Of a stretch of DNA of 64,000 bases, positions 36,134 to 47,485 are shown piece after piece. Under the pieces are notes generated by a model. That model ran no database searches. It saw only the letters and a list, made by a program, of their open reading frames with translations, and was not told the DNA's origin. Both the position numbers and the translations under genes were made by a program. Source of the DNA: Avena insularis (Eukaryota; Streptophyta; Magnoliopsida; Poales; Poaceae). The stretch spans positions 276,279,533-276,343,532 of the forward strand of contig CM042689.1 of NCBI GenBank assembly GCA_023614405.1. Reading direction: 5' to 3'. Numbering within the stretch: position 1 is the first letter of the stretch; the number at the start of each line of letters is the position of its first letter.

Positions 36134-36870
36134 AAGAGGCACTTCAGGCTCTACAACGGGCGCGGTCCAAGCTCTTCGCGGGAATCGACGAAACCATAGT
36201 CATAGGCCGTGTTCTCTTCTCCGGCAATGTTCCGATCGTCCCTCCCTACGAGTTCTGGATCCTGGCGAAGACGAACCCCACCCGCTGCTCGATCGTCCCA
36301 ATCAGGGACATCCACCTCTTCATCGGTGAAACCGACTCGGTCACTAGTTCCTTGGAAGTCGGAGGATCGTCAAGGCCCGCACGGTCCGCCTACGGGCAGG
36401 ATACGTTCACGGAAGGATCGAAGTCGGATCTCTCTTCAGAGTTTGCCGACATAGATCGGAAAAATCAAGGCCCACCCAAACCGCTCCTGTGCAGAATATA
36501 ACGGTGGAAGATCGCTGCAAGTTCGCCGGCTTCGTCCGTGCGTCTAGAGAGCAGAGATCCAAGTTCGTCGGCGTGGTGACTATCTTCGATCTGGCGCGTT
36601 GCGTTCAGAGAGAGGGTGAAAAACCCTGTGATTACCTAGCCAGGTGGCTCCGTATACGGGCCGATTTGGAACATTACCCCAATGATGATGTCATGTATCA
36701 CTTTGTGGAAGGGCTGGACCGCAGTACACTTCTCCAGCATACGCTAAGGCGGCTGCAGGCCTCGGGCGCCTCGCTTTTGAAGGCATGGTTCACACCTTCA
36801 ATAACTTCACGGCCGCAGATGCAGAAACTCAAACAACGCTCACGGTCGCACCCAGCACCCCGCTGCATCA
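36134..36870 (+). pseudogene. gag N-terminal region with a first capsid-like segment
   Basis: The first part (IDETIVIGRVLFSGNVPIV, then IRDIHLFIGETD) is shared with the third gypsy at 49380-49560 and so is a family gag N-terminus. From 36570 comes a segment with LARCVQREGEKPCDYLARWL and FVEGLDRSTLLQHTLRRLQ, then after a frameshift near 36775 MVHTFNNFTAADAE. These are the C-terminal helices of a retrotransposon capsid domain. A second such segment follows 2 kb downstream. The function would be particle assembly. Confidence 0.75.
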
Positions 36871-38212
36871 GCCATCGCCACCGCCACCACCGCCTCCAGT
36901 CAACGTTCCTGCAGCCTCAGCTTCTTATTCCGTCATCGAGGAAGCCCCCGCACCCTCCGACTCCGTTTTGGACGCGCTCTATGCCTACATCAGCATGGAC
37001 TCGGAGGAGATGGACATCAACCCGGAGGAACTCGATTCTGCTATGCAGGAGATGGAGGAGGACATCAAGCGCGAGGAGCAGGCCGACAAGGCCATCACAT
37101 CCCGAGAGGTATTCATCGCCATTGGGAGTGTGATGGCGGAAGATCAACCCGGACAAGCTCCGCCTAAAGTGCTGGACAAGAGGAAGGGACCACATGTTGC
37201 TGCCGACAATGATCGCGCAAAGGCCATGCCCCCTCCGCCTAACTCAGTGCAGCAGCCGCATGAACTCAATGTCGGTCTGAGTAACAACAACACCGCAAAA
37301 CCGCCGCCTCTGGCATCTACGTCTACGGCTGCCCAAATCACCCCAGCTGATAGGGTGATGTACGGTAATCTACTCGTCGAGCCCATGATTGTGGATCACA
37401 TAAGGAACATAGTCCAGCTTGATGAGAAGCGCCAGCAGCTGCTGGAGGAAGCGCAGACCATCGCAGAGCAAGGCGCAAAGCTAGATCAAGATCTGGCCAA
37501 GGCGCATAAATCAATCGAGAAAACTAGAGCCATGGAGGCCGAGTACAAGACTCTGTTCAAGCAGCAGAAGGCCAAGAAAGCTCTGGCTCGCATCATCAAT
37601 GATCCTGGTGTACGGCAAAACCTAGGATGGACTCCCCCGAATCCGCCTCAAGCCAAGCCATACATTGACAGTGAGGGCAGGCAGGTCATGCCCACTCCTA
37701 TTCTCAACATAGCTGTCGCCAAGACTCTTATGGAGCAGGACAGATCACCCGCAGCTGTGGAACAGGTCTATGACCTTGTAGCAAAGGCGGTCAAACAGCA
37801 GGAAAAGACCACCTCTCATAGGCTTGAGTCTGACCTAGCATATTGCCAGTCTAGCAATCCTAAGCCGCCAAGGGACCGATCTCCTCAGGATGTCGGGTCA
37901 CAGACGGGTTCGTCAAAGCAACGACGGAGGGATGTACACAACAGGAAGGACGCTATCCCCATATCCTCCAACCACGGAGGGAAGGCTCATCCTCGTCGCC
38001 CATCCCCATCGCCCCGACCTCCCCGACATCGCGAAGACCCAAAAGCTCACCATCATACGAGCATGCCTCCGCCAAGGCAGGGCGGCATCGTCATCCGCGA
38101 AAACGCGGAGCAGCCCTGCCACGATGGAGAGCGCAACCAAGGACATAAGAGCAGGTCACGCCATGACCCTCCATGTCCGACAAGAAACCGTGACAAGCAT
38201 GAGGCATCATAG
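36871..38212 (+). CDS. gag middle region: proline-rich, coiled coil, basic tail
   Basis: Part of one uninterrupted 475-codon stretch (36785-38212), the longest open frame of this element. Features in order: a Pro-rich linker (about residues 28-45), an acidic part (residues 60-105), a probable coiled coil at about 195-275 (LDEKRQQLLEEAQTIAEQ, then KAHKSIEKTRAMEAEYKTL), and an Arg/Ser/His/Pro-rich basic tail likely to bind RNA. It ends at TAG 38210 in a block (NRDKHEAS) that continues in frame as the next gag part, so the stop is probably a point mutation. It has no start of its own and is read as part of gag. Confidence 0.6.
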
Positions 38213-38923
38213 GAGGGTAACAGCAAGAAGGCTAACCCGCCGCCACCTCCGCCTCCATCGCCACCTAGCAGCCACCATGGCGGAGGGGGCCCACGTCGTT
38301 CACGCAGCCCATCTCCTGGTGGCAAGAAGAAAAGAGCAAGCCCGGAGCCATACGACGCACGTTCACGCCTAGACAAGATTCACGAGGCCCGGGAAGGACC
38401 ATACCCGAGACCACGTTGCTTTGGACCTATAATACGGACCGCAACTTACCCCAAGGGTTTTCCGGATTGACAAGACGATCAAGCCCTATGATGGCACCGC
38501 CAAACCAGCTACGTGGTTGCAGGATTACGGCAACACGGTGGAGATCGCCGGGGGTAACCCCAACGTTGCCGTCAAGTACCTCCCACTGATGTTGATGGGT
38601 ACGACCCTCTAATGGATTGATGACTTGCCGGAGAAGTCATCTGCAATTGGTTGGACATGCAAGAAGCGTTCACCAAAAACTTCGAGGGTACGTATAAGCG
38701 TCCTTGCACTGTTGGCGATCTATAGCGGCGCGTGCAAGAGAAAGACGAGTAATCTCAAGCCTACCTCTCTCGCTGGCTGGATACGAAGAATTAATGTGCA
38801 TGAGTGCACGATCAGACCACCATGGCCGCCTTCATAGATGGTTTGTAAAAAGGTACGTTGCTCCTACATAAGTTGAAGCGCCTGTAGGCCAATCACAGGC
38901 TCGATCTCAATCAGATGATCTAG
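38213..38923 (+). pseudogene. gag capsid domain, second segment
   Basis: Matches the reversed copies at 4800-5500 and 10682-11364: a basic SRSPSP block, YDARSRLDKIHEARE, then the capsid region with LQDYGNT, WLDMQEAF-like and LSRWLDTKN-like blocks. Frames shift repeatedly from about 38465 onward. It ends with LASEFAADDDDARG at about 38930, which aligns with the end of the first capsid-like segment. Confidence 0.75.
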
Positions 38924-40205
38924 TTGGCCAGTGAGTTTGCGGCTGACGATGATGATGCTCGCGGATCCTTGCCGGCAATTGTCGTTCCAATCCAAGCTAA
39001 GAGGAATAACAGCACCAAGCGGAAGAGCCCGCTAGAAGAAAAGCAAAACTCCGACATGGTCGCCATGACGTTTGCAGGAAGAGGTGATGGCGGACAGCGT
39101 GGACGAGGACGGGGGGCTGGTCGTGGGCAGCAGCGGGGTAGTGAAACTACCACGGCAGTGCTCCGTGTTCCACAAACGTATGAGGAATACCGAGATATGC
39201 CATGCCTTGTACACCTCGACGCCAACGGCAAGGCCACTCACACCAATTGCCATTGCAAGTTTGTCAACGACCTCAAGGAGGACCTGGAGTCTGGTCACAA
39301 GCGAAGCCGGAAGAACAGACCACGAGGCAAGGGCAAAGGGAAGAAGAAGGAAGAAGAGTCCAAGGATTCAAGTGACATGGACGAGGATGTTGACCCCAAG
39401 CACGCCGACAAGGGCGATGGCAAAGGCAAGGACCCCTTCGAGAAGAAGGCCCCCGTCTACTACACTTTCCTTGGTACCCCAACTGTTCGGGCACAGAAAA
39501 CCTCGATGAGGATACTGATGGACACCCTACCACCAGTCCCCCAGTACCTACGCTGGTCAGAAGTTCCAATTACTTGGGACAGGAAGGATCACCTAGACCT
39601 CATCCCTACGGAGAACGAATACGCCATGGTCATCAACCCTTTGATTGATGGCAACGAGTTCACCAAATGCATGGTGGACAGTGGAAGCAGCATCAACATC
39701 ATGTACCTGGATACACTGCACAAGATGAACTTGACAGAGGTCAACCTGAGGCGGACTAGCACCGTGTTCCATGGCGTAGTTCCTGGCCGGGAGGCTCGGT
39801 CCCCTTGGGTGCATCACACTTCAGGTTGATCTTAGCGATGTTAATAATTACCACCAAGAATGCATGACCTTCGAGGTGGTCCCCTTCAAGAGCGTGTACC
39901 ATGTCATATTCGGAGGCGACATCTTCCACGCCTTCATGGCCAAGCCATGCTTCGTCTACAACAAGCTCAAGATACCCGGACCAAACAACATCATCACCAT
40001 ATCCGAAAGCTTTACAAAGGCAAAGGACTGCAAGATTGGAGAAGCAGCCTTTGCAAAAGTTGTCCTCTACAACAAAGAATTCAAGGAGATCCAGAGAAAG
40101 GTCGATGCCACGGAGATGCCGACATTGAAGAAGCAGATTTCTGACTCCGATCCCACCTTCAAGGCTGCCATCGAGACCAAGCCGGTGGAACTTTTTTTGT
40201 GGTAG
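38924..40205 (+). pseudogene. gag C-terminus and aspartic protease, complete gypsy
   Basis: Open for 301 codons from 38924, then again at 39864-40205 after a frame break near 39810. A Gly/Arg-rich box (residues 52-72) and a Cys/His cluster (C94, H97, H106, C109, C111) precede a lysine-rich tract. The protease motif is VDSGSSINIM, with DSG at 252-254. The second piece holds the C-terminal half of the protease (FEVVPFKSVYHVIFGGDIFH). The protease would cut the polyprotein. Confidence 0.82.
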
Positions 40206-41640
40206 GCGATGCCTCCAAGACCACCGCCATTGGGACGAACCTAGAACCTAAATAGGAAAGTGCGCTCGTCAAGTTCCTTTGTGAGAATAGGGACATCTTT
40301 GCCTGGCAACCTGCCGACATGAAAGGTGTACCTAGGGAACTTGCCGAGCACATCTTGAATATTGATCCAAAATGCAAACCGGTGAAACAACCTCTATGAC
40401 GCTTCGGAGACGCGTCATAGGCAAAGATATAGCTAGGTTACTTAAGGCTAGTTTTATCCGAGAAGTCCTTCACACCCGATGGGTGGCCAATCCTGTACTT
40501 GTCCCCAAAAAGGACCAAAGAATTAAGAATGTCCGTTGATTACACTGGCTTGAACAAAGCATGCTCGAAAGATCTGTTTGCTTTGCCTCACATTGACCAA
40601 GTCATTAACTCGACGGCTAGCTCAGAACTTCTGTGTTTTCTCGATGCATACTCAGGATACCACCAAATAAAGATGAGGAAGTCGGACCAATTGGCCACTT
40701 CGTTCACCACACCTTACGGCATGTTTTGCTATGTCATGCTGCCCTTTGGGCTGAAAAACGCAGGTGCTACGTACCAGCGGACTATGCAGCATTGTCTACA
40801 CGATCAAATTGGTCAGAACATTCACGCCTATATGGACGATATAGCAGTGATGTCTCAAAAGTCAAACGACTTAATCTCTGACTTAAAAGAAACCTTTGAT
40901 AATCTCCGGAAATACAACATGATGCTTAACCCTAAGAAGTGTGTTTTCGGGATTTCAGCCGGCAAATTGTTGGGCTTCATCATTTCCCAGCATGGAATCG
41001 AGGTCAACCCGGAGAAGATCAAGGCCATCCTAAACATAAACCGTCCGACATGCAGGAAGGACATTCAACGTCCTATAGGCCGCGTTGCAGCAGTAAGCCG
41101 GTTCGTCAGCTGACTTGGAGAGAAGGCTCTGCCTCTGTACAAGTTGCTCAAGAAGGCGGACAAATTTACTTGGACGAACGAAGCAGATGCTACACTCAAG
41201 AAGCTAAAGGAGATACTTTCCTCGGCACCTATACTTGCAGCACCCGAGCCTATGGAGCCTATGTTGATTTACATGGTGACCACCAACCGGGTAATGAGCA
41301 TCGTCGTTGTGGTAGAGCAGAAAGAACCAACACATGAGTACGGAGTGCAATGACTAGTTTACTATGTAAGCAAGGTCTTGACGGAGTCCAAGCAATGTTA
41401 CCCGCACTACCAGAAGCTAGCTTACGGAGTGTTCCTTGCTTCTCGGAAGCTAAGGCACTACTTCCAAGAGCACCCTATCACAGATGTGAGCAAAGCTCCA
41501 CTATCCGACATCATCAATAACAATGACGCTACATGAAGGGTTGCGAAGTGGGGCATTGAGAATGCCGCCTTCAAGATCACCTACAAGAGACGCGATGCTA
41601 TCAAATCACGGGTCTTGGCGGATTTAATTGCAGATTAGAC
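40206..41640 (+). pseudogene. Reverse transcriptase and first RNase H, complete gypsy
   Basis: RT is open at 40499-41113. Counted from 40499: VDYTGLNKA at 13-21, catalytic D49 in FLDAYSGYHQI, LPFGLKNAGATYQR at 81-94 and YMDD at 111-114. A TGA at about 41111 ends it before RNase H. The ordinary gypsy RNase H follows in pieces (41144-41353, then VYYVSKVLTESK and LAYGVFLASRKLRHYF to about 41500), with stops at 41350 and 41535. A frameshift near 40510 separates the upstream RT fingers. All polymerase Asp residues are intact. Confidence 0.88.
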
Positions 41641-41644
41641 GGAG

Positions 41645-42511
41645 ATGTCAGATGCTACCCCTGTACCAGAGCCAGAATACTGGGTGATGCACTTTGACGG
41701 ATCAAAGCTACTCAACGGCTCAGGGGCTGGTGTATTGCTACAGTCACCAACAGGGGAAAAGTTGCACTACGTTCTGCAGATCCACTTTGAGGCTACAAAT
41801 AACATGGCGGAATATGAAGCACTCATCCACGGACTTCGCGTAGCCAAGGATATTGGCATCAAGCGCATAGTTTGCTGTGGAGATTCCGACTTGGTTGCCC
41901 AGCAGGTGGCTGGCACCTGGAATACGTGGAACCCTATGATGGCGGCATATCGAGATGAAGTAGACGAGATAGCCAAGTGCTTCGAGGGCTACGAAGTCAA
42001 GTATGTCAAGAGGAAGGACAATGAGGCGGCTGATCTGCTCTCAAAGCTTGGATCAGGGTCCAAACCAATTCCGCCTGGCATTCTTCTGGAGCATCTATGG
42101 ACACCATCCGTGAAGGGAGCGGATCCATCTAACCCGGATAGAGTTGACTCTTTTGTTCACACAGTGACAAAGGTCCCTCTGGCTTGGACAAATCCGTTCA
42201 TAGATTATCTCGTACACGGAACTTTGCCCATCGACGAGGTTGAAAGCCGGCAAATAGTACGCCGAGCAAAGGGCTATACCATAATCAATGTACAGCTCTA
42301 TAAAAGAAGCACCACTAGTGTATACCTCAAGTGTGTTTCCCAGCAAGAGTGTATTGAAATCTTTCGTGAGATCCATCTCGGAGATTGCGGGCATCACGCC
42401 GCTCCTCGATCGTTGGTCTCCAAAGCCTTCCAAGAAGGATTCTCTTGGCCGACCAAAGGCGACGACGACAAGCTGGTTGAGACATGCATGGGATTCCAGT
42501 ACTATGCCTGA
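41645..42511 (+). pseudogene. Second RNase H and integrase zinc domain, complete gypsy
   Basis: 288 open codons. The RNase H fold has D18 (MHFDGSKL), E57 (NNMAEYEAL) and D80 (CGDSDLV), the archaeal-like type extra to gypsy RT. After a linker comes the N-terminal zinc site of integrase (EIHLGDCGHHAAPRSL, then ETCMGFQYYA). The last zinc cysteine is replaced by Phe (CMGF), whereas the reversed copy at 1200-1400 keeps CMGC. It ends at TGA 42509-42511, one codon after QYYA. Confidence 0.85.
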
Positions 42512-43471
42512 CAACCACATGTTCCAGCTCAGGAATTGCGAAAAATACCAATAACTTGGCCATTCACAGTCTGGGGGCTAGACATGGTTGGTCCATTACA
42601 GACGACACCATGTGGGTTTACGCATCTGCTAGTAGCAGTTGATAAATTCACCAAATGGATAGAAGCTAAACCCATTAGAAAGCTTGATGGGGCAACTACC
42701 CTTAGGTTTGTCCGAGATCTAGTGGTCAGATTTGGTCTCCCACATAGCATTATCACCGACAACGGTAGCAACTTGTCACTTGGAGAAGTGGTAGCCTATT
42801 GTTGGGAGAAGGGCATCCGACTTGACTTAGCATCTATGGCACATCCATAGTACAATGGGAAAGTTGGGCGAGCTAATGGATTAATTCTGCAGGGAATCAA
42901 GCCACGTCTAGAGGCACCGCTACCTAGAGCAGCTGGAGCCTGGGCGGAGGAGTTACCATATGTTCTGTGGAGTTTACGAACTACACCAAACAGGTCTACC
43001 GGCTACACCCCTTATTTCATGGTATACGGAGAAGAAGCCATCTTGCCTTCCGACATCCTTCACGATTCAACAAGAATTGCCGCCTACGACGAAGATGACG
43101 CTGAAGAATCCAGACGCCTAGATGTGGACCTTCTCGAGGAAGAGCATGTATTGGCATGTCAAAGATCCGCCATCTACCAGCAGAAGCTACACCGCTACCA
43201 TAGTCGCCGCGTCTGGCATCACTCGTTTCAGTAGGGGGATCTGGTGCTCCGACTTAAGCAGAAGAAGTCACACAAATTATCCCCGCCATGGGAAGGACCG
43301 TTAATTATAAGCAAGGCGCTACTCAATGGGTCTTACTATCTCGTTGACAATCGTGAACTTGAGGATAGACCAAACGAGGATCATAAGCGTAAGAGACGTG
43401 ACCCGGATGATGACTACCCGGAGCTTGATCGGCTATGGAACATAGCACAGATACATCCTTTTTACACTTAG
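42512..43471 (+). pseudogene. Integrase core and C-terminus, complete gypsy
   Basis: Open at 42536-42850 (VWGLDMVGPLQ with the first catalytic Asp, ITDNGSNLS with the second) and at 43019-43234 and 43244-43471 (YTPYFMVYGEEAILPSD, then LVLRLKQKKSHKLSPPWEGP). A stop at 42848 precedes NGKVGRANG, where the catalytic Glu of the reversed copy (NGQVERANG) has become Gly. There is no chromodomain, as expected for the Tat lineage. It ends with the family C-terminus PFYT at 43471. Confidence 0.87.
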
Positions 43472-43983
43472 CATATTTTTTATCTACTGTACCTCTTATA
43501 TGATCAATGAAATAAAGCTCTTTGGTTCACTCATATGCTTGAGTCTTTTACCTCCTTTAGTGTTTATTTTTGGATCGTATAAAACCTTTATGCGCAAGTT
43601 TTGCATTTGCACTTGTGAAAATTCCGCCTACGGATGTTAGCTTAAGTTTTTTGATCTACACGTTCTTTGTCGTTTTTATGTGGATTCTGGAGTAGTGACT
43701 TTTGGCACTCGAAGTCGGAGATTTTGTGCTTAGGTTTTTGACGGTGCCATTGGGCATCATCACCTGAGCGCATGGTTCCGACTACGAGTCTTCTGACTCA
43801 CGAAAGGTCAAGCATAAAAACCAAAGTAATGGATAAGCCAGCACTTGCTTAAAAAATATTTACATGCTGGAACTAGTACTTGAGTAGCAGGAAATTACAA
43901 CTATTGTTTTTCCGCCTTAAGTTAGCACAGTAATTTTTCCGCATACACAAATTCCAGAGGAAACAAATATTTCAAAGTGGTTT
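43472..43983. other. Spacer between pol and the antisense gene
   Basis: Convergent intergenic stretch of 512 bases. The first 250 match the left edge of the window in reverse complement. An AATAAA at 43511 could serve polyadenylation of the pol transcript. No coding seen. Confidence 0.6.
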
Positions 43984-46900
43984 TCATTCCTCTGGTGCAG
44001 GAGACTTTGAGGTAACGTAGACGGCAGCAGGAGAGTCATCCTGATCATCAACAAAGTCGTTGGTCTTGAGGGACTTGGAGGAGCTGGGCTGGTCGCCATC
44101 AATAATCTCGAGAGGCACAAAGGTGTTGGGATCCACCAACTCGGCGACTCTGGTGTCGAAGCCGGCGAGCGATGACCAGATAGCTTTGTGATCAATCTTC
44201 TGGCCATCATCCTCTATGTCGGGCAGGCCCGAGGTCACTGTATCGATGTCAGCATTTTCATAGTGGGCCTTAACCATAGCCAGCGACATTCTTGCCCCAG
44301 CCCGGGTACATGAAGCTTTCCAGCTTATGATACGCTCGGGGGCTTGGCGCAGAATCTCTGAGTACTTCATGACGGAATCCACCGCCTTGATGTTGATGTT
44401 CAGGGGCTTGGCAATTTCCTTTGCTTGTTTGATGGCGGTGCTGATGAAGTTGCCGGCAAGGACCATGCATTCCTTTGGCAGAGGAGGAGTATTGGTTAAA
44501 CCAATAGGAGCTGCATTTGCGGCCAAGCAATGGAATATGTGAGTTCAACAACATAAAAGTTCAGAGTACCTGGCTTACAGAAGTACAAGACAGAGATTGC
44601 TTACCAAAGATGCTCGCCTCGGCTTGTTGGAGCGTCTCCGCCTTGGAGTCCCATTCTTGTCGGAGGACCTTTTAAGCCTCAAGGTTGCGTTTATTCTTCT
44701 CTTCGGCAGCTTTGTTCTACTCCTTGAGGATCGCAATTTCCTCCTTCAGTCGGTTGATCTCCGTGTTGGCAGACTCCTGCACGGCCTTCATAGACGCTTC
44801 ATGCATCTTCATGGTGTCAGCCCTCTCCTGCTTGAGGATTTTGTTCTCGCTATCCAGCAGTTCTATGTGCTTGGATTGCTCGACAATATCCTTCGCCTTG
44901 GCAATAGCTTCTGCATGTCAGAGAAATAACAGTGCACGATGAGTAGTCGGAGGTTAATGGCGCAAGACCAAGATTGAGTGCGAAATTGAAAAGAAAAACA
45001 GACTCTTGCTCTTGTTGATTTGATCATTCAAGAAGGCAGTTTACCCTTTTCAGCTTCAAGGTCAGCATGCATCTTGTGGAACTTCTCGTTGGTGACACCT
45101 CTCCGAGCATTCTCATTCTGCGAAAAAGATCAATGTTACTTAGTCTACTTGGAGCATCTAGCCGGATAAAATATCCACCTAGAGGCTTGGGGGCTATAGT
45201 GAGAGTTTTTAACTCAGAAATATGCTTAGTCTTTCTTTAAGCATCTAGTCGGAACTAAGTTTGTTTCAACTAGAAGCTTGGGGGCTACAGTATTGAAATT
45301 TACAAACACTTCGTATGCTACTCTAAAAGTATCTAGTCAGAATAATTCATTCAAACTAAATACTTGGGTCTACAGTGCGATTTTTTTTAGCTTAGTCTCT
45401 CTTAGAGCATTCAGACACAAAGACCTATGTTTTTCCGTCTAAATCCTCAGGGGCTATAGTGGGATACTACATATGAAATGCAAAAGGCATATGAAACTTA
45501 CAAGTGCAATAATCTTGAGGTTGCTGAGGCTCTCGGCAAATATCTTGCTGAAGGAAAGGCTATTTCCGTGTAGGATATCCGCCTACTTGAGCATCTCCTC
45601 AAGACCACATGTCAGAGAAGTCGGCGCTGCACCAGGAACTAGAGCTGAGCTACTCGGTGTAAGCACCGGGTAGACGATCTTCGGAAACTCTGCTGGTGTC
45701 TTGGGTGCAGTGGCGCCGCCTATGGCAGAAATTCCGCCTTCCACCATCGCCTTACCGCTACCAGTAGCATCCTTAGCCGGAGCTTCAGCCACTTTGGATG
45801 TGGTGCTTTCTTGTGTCGCCTGCTCGCCAACAACAGCAATTTTTGCGGCAACGTCTAGGTCCACTTCCATGGCGAAAGGTTCAGACGTTACCTTTGCTGG
45901 AGATCTTGTCGCTTGGTGAAACATTTCTTTGATGTTTTTAGAAGCCCCTGATGTTTTGGAGGTCTTCTTCAAACTCATACTGGCTCCTGAAATGTGCAGA
46001 AGTATAAGTACAAGAACAAGACAAGCAAAAGACAATGTTGTATGTTAAGAATCTTACACAATGGTTGGTGCCTTGGTCAACGGAATACCAATCGTTCTTC
46101 TTTTATCCGCCTCCAGGGAGGTGGTGGATCTCTTGGAGGCTCCACCCTCCATCTACTTCTTCTTGCCTTCGTCGGCAGTGTCAGAGGTGGAGCTCTTCCG
46201 CTTAGGCGCCAACAGGACATCGTCGTCGGATACGACGGTGACTTCCTTCATCTTAGGATCATAGAGTTGGGCAGCCATGATACCATCGTCTAGTTCCTTG
46301 AGCTGTTAAGTGAATCCCAAAGTGTTAGATGCAATGGTTAAAGGCTAGACAGAAGAACTAGAGTATATGTCATACACCGAAAAACAAGTAAGTCCCTCTG
46401 GGCACTTGCCGCCCTCGAACATGTTGTAGGTGATGGTGAAGCCACACTTCGTGTCCTTCACCTTGACGATGTCTTTGAGGCGGAGCTTGATGGAGTCACT
46501 CGAGAAGTTGTCCTTAGAGATGCAGAGGATATCCTTCCTATCCGTGGTATAGTAGTGCATGAGCTTCGCGCGGTGCTGCAGAGGCTGGATCTGCCTGATG
46601 AACCAGCACATGGCTAGGTCCAACCCGGTCAGACCTGTGTCTACGAGCCACTCAATCCGCCTAACAGCACGGGAGGCTTCGTCATCGGAGGGAAGGAGGG
46701 CTTGGGATCTCCATGTCAGGGCTTCAGCGGTAGCTCCATTGACAAATTCTGGGTACGTTCCTTCTCAGCCATCCAGAGGGATGCCTGGGCCATAGAAGCA
46801 TGTCCACTACCAGTTCTTGCAGGACTCATGGCCTACAATGTCGGGGAACCGCCGGCCAGGCCAGATCTTGAAGCTAATAGTTCCACAATTTCTGATCTCA

Positions 46901-47449
46901 TCCTTGCTCACTCCGGCTTCCCTCTTGACGGTGAAGAAATATATAAACAGATCTAACCTAGGCCTAATTTCTAGGTAGCCCTCACAAAGCGCCGCGTAAT
47001 TGCTAAGCGCGAGGATGCTATTCGGAGAAAGGTTCTGAGGTTGAACCCAGTAGTGGCTAAGGACCTCTATGAATAAGTCGGAGATTGGGAGGGAGACGCT
47101 GCGTACCAGTTGGGCTTTGAGGTACACCTTTTCTCCGACTTGGGGAGAAGGGATGACCTTGCCGGCCGGCGCCGCCCACCAGCCCCTCCGTTGTGGGGAG
47201 GTACCCCTCAGCGAGCATCTTATTGAGATTGCCCTCGGTGATATCAGAGCCGTGCCACTCTCCATTATGGGAATCGCCATCCTCTTCTAGCAGTTCCAGC
47301 CCTGCTGGAATATGGTCAGCACCGGTGGTTTCCACCACCGCGGTGTGTGGAACCACCACGCCTTCTGGAGGCACGTGGACGGAGCCCGCCGTATTGGTCG
47401 TGGCCTCGCTCGTCGCTGCTGTGGATGGTGTGGTGCTGCTGCTGGCCAT
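43984..47449 (-). pseudogene. Antisense six-exon gene in gypsy 3' region (putative gypsy type transposon domain)
   Basis: Runs against pol. Proposed exons: 47449-46378, 46302-46058, about 45979-45502, 45117-45045, 44910-44605, 44510-43984. Donors GTGTATG, GTAAGAT, GTAAGT, GTAAAC, GTAAGC; all acceptors end in AG. Across the last three introns the reading phase fits exactly (0, 1, 1). Exon 1 carries LFIEVLSHYWVQPQNLSPNS and CWFIRQIQPLQHRAKLM, the pattern of the plant domain named putative gypsy type transposon (PF04195). Exons 4-5 form a charged coiled coil, exon 6 a 175-residue C-terminus. A frameshift near 47190 and six in-frame stops (two in exon 1, one each in exons 2 and 3, two in exon 5) show it is no longer functional. 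Role unknown. Confidence 0.8.
45180..45465 (+). repeat. Polypurine-tract-like repeats within antisense intron 3
   Basis: Four imperfect repeats, each with a CATCTAGTCGGAA-like start and a CTTGGGGGCTAYAG-like end. G-runs begin at 45189, 45290, 45366 and 45450. On the pol strand the ends resemble the polypurine tract next to the 3' LTR (CCGGGGCCTAC at 48037-48047). Confidence 0.65.
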
Positions 47450-47485
47450 TGGTGTGGAAGGAGACTGGCAGCAAGATGGGGAAAG

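Noticed and set aside
45180..45465. CRISPR-like spaced repeats
   Set aside because: Repeats are imperfect, spacing is irregular and the setting is a plant retrotransposon intron.
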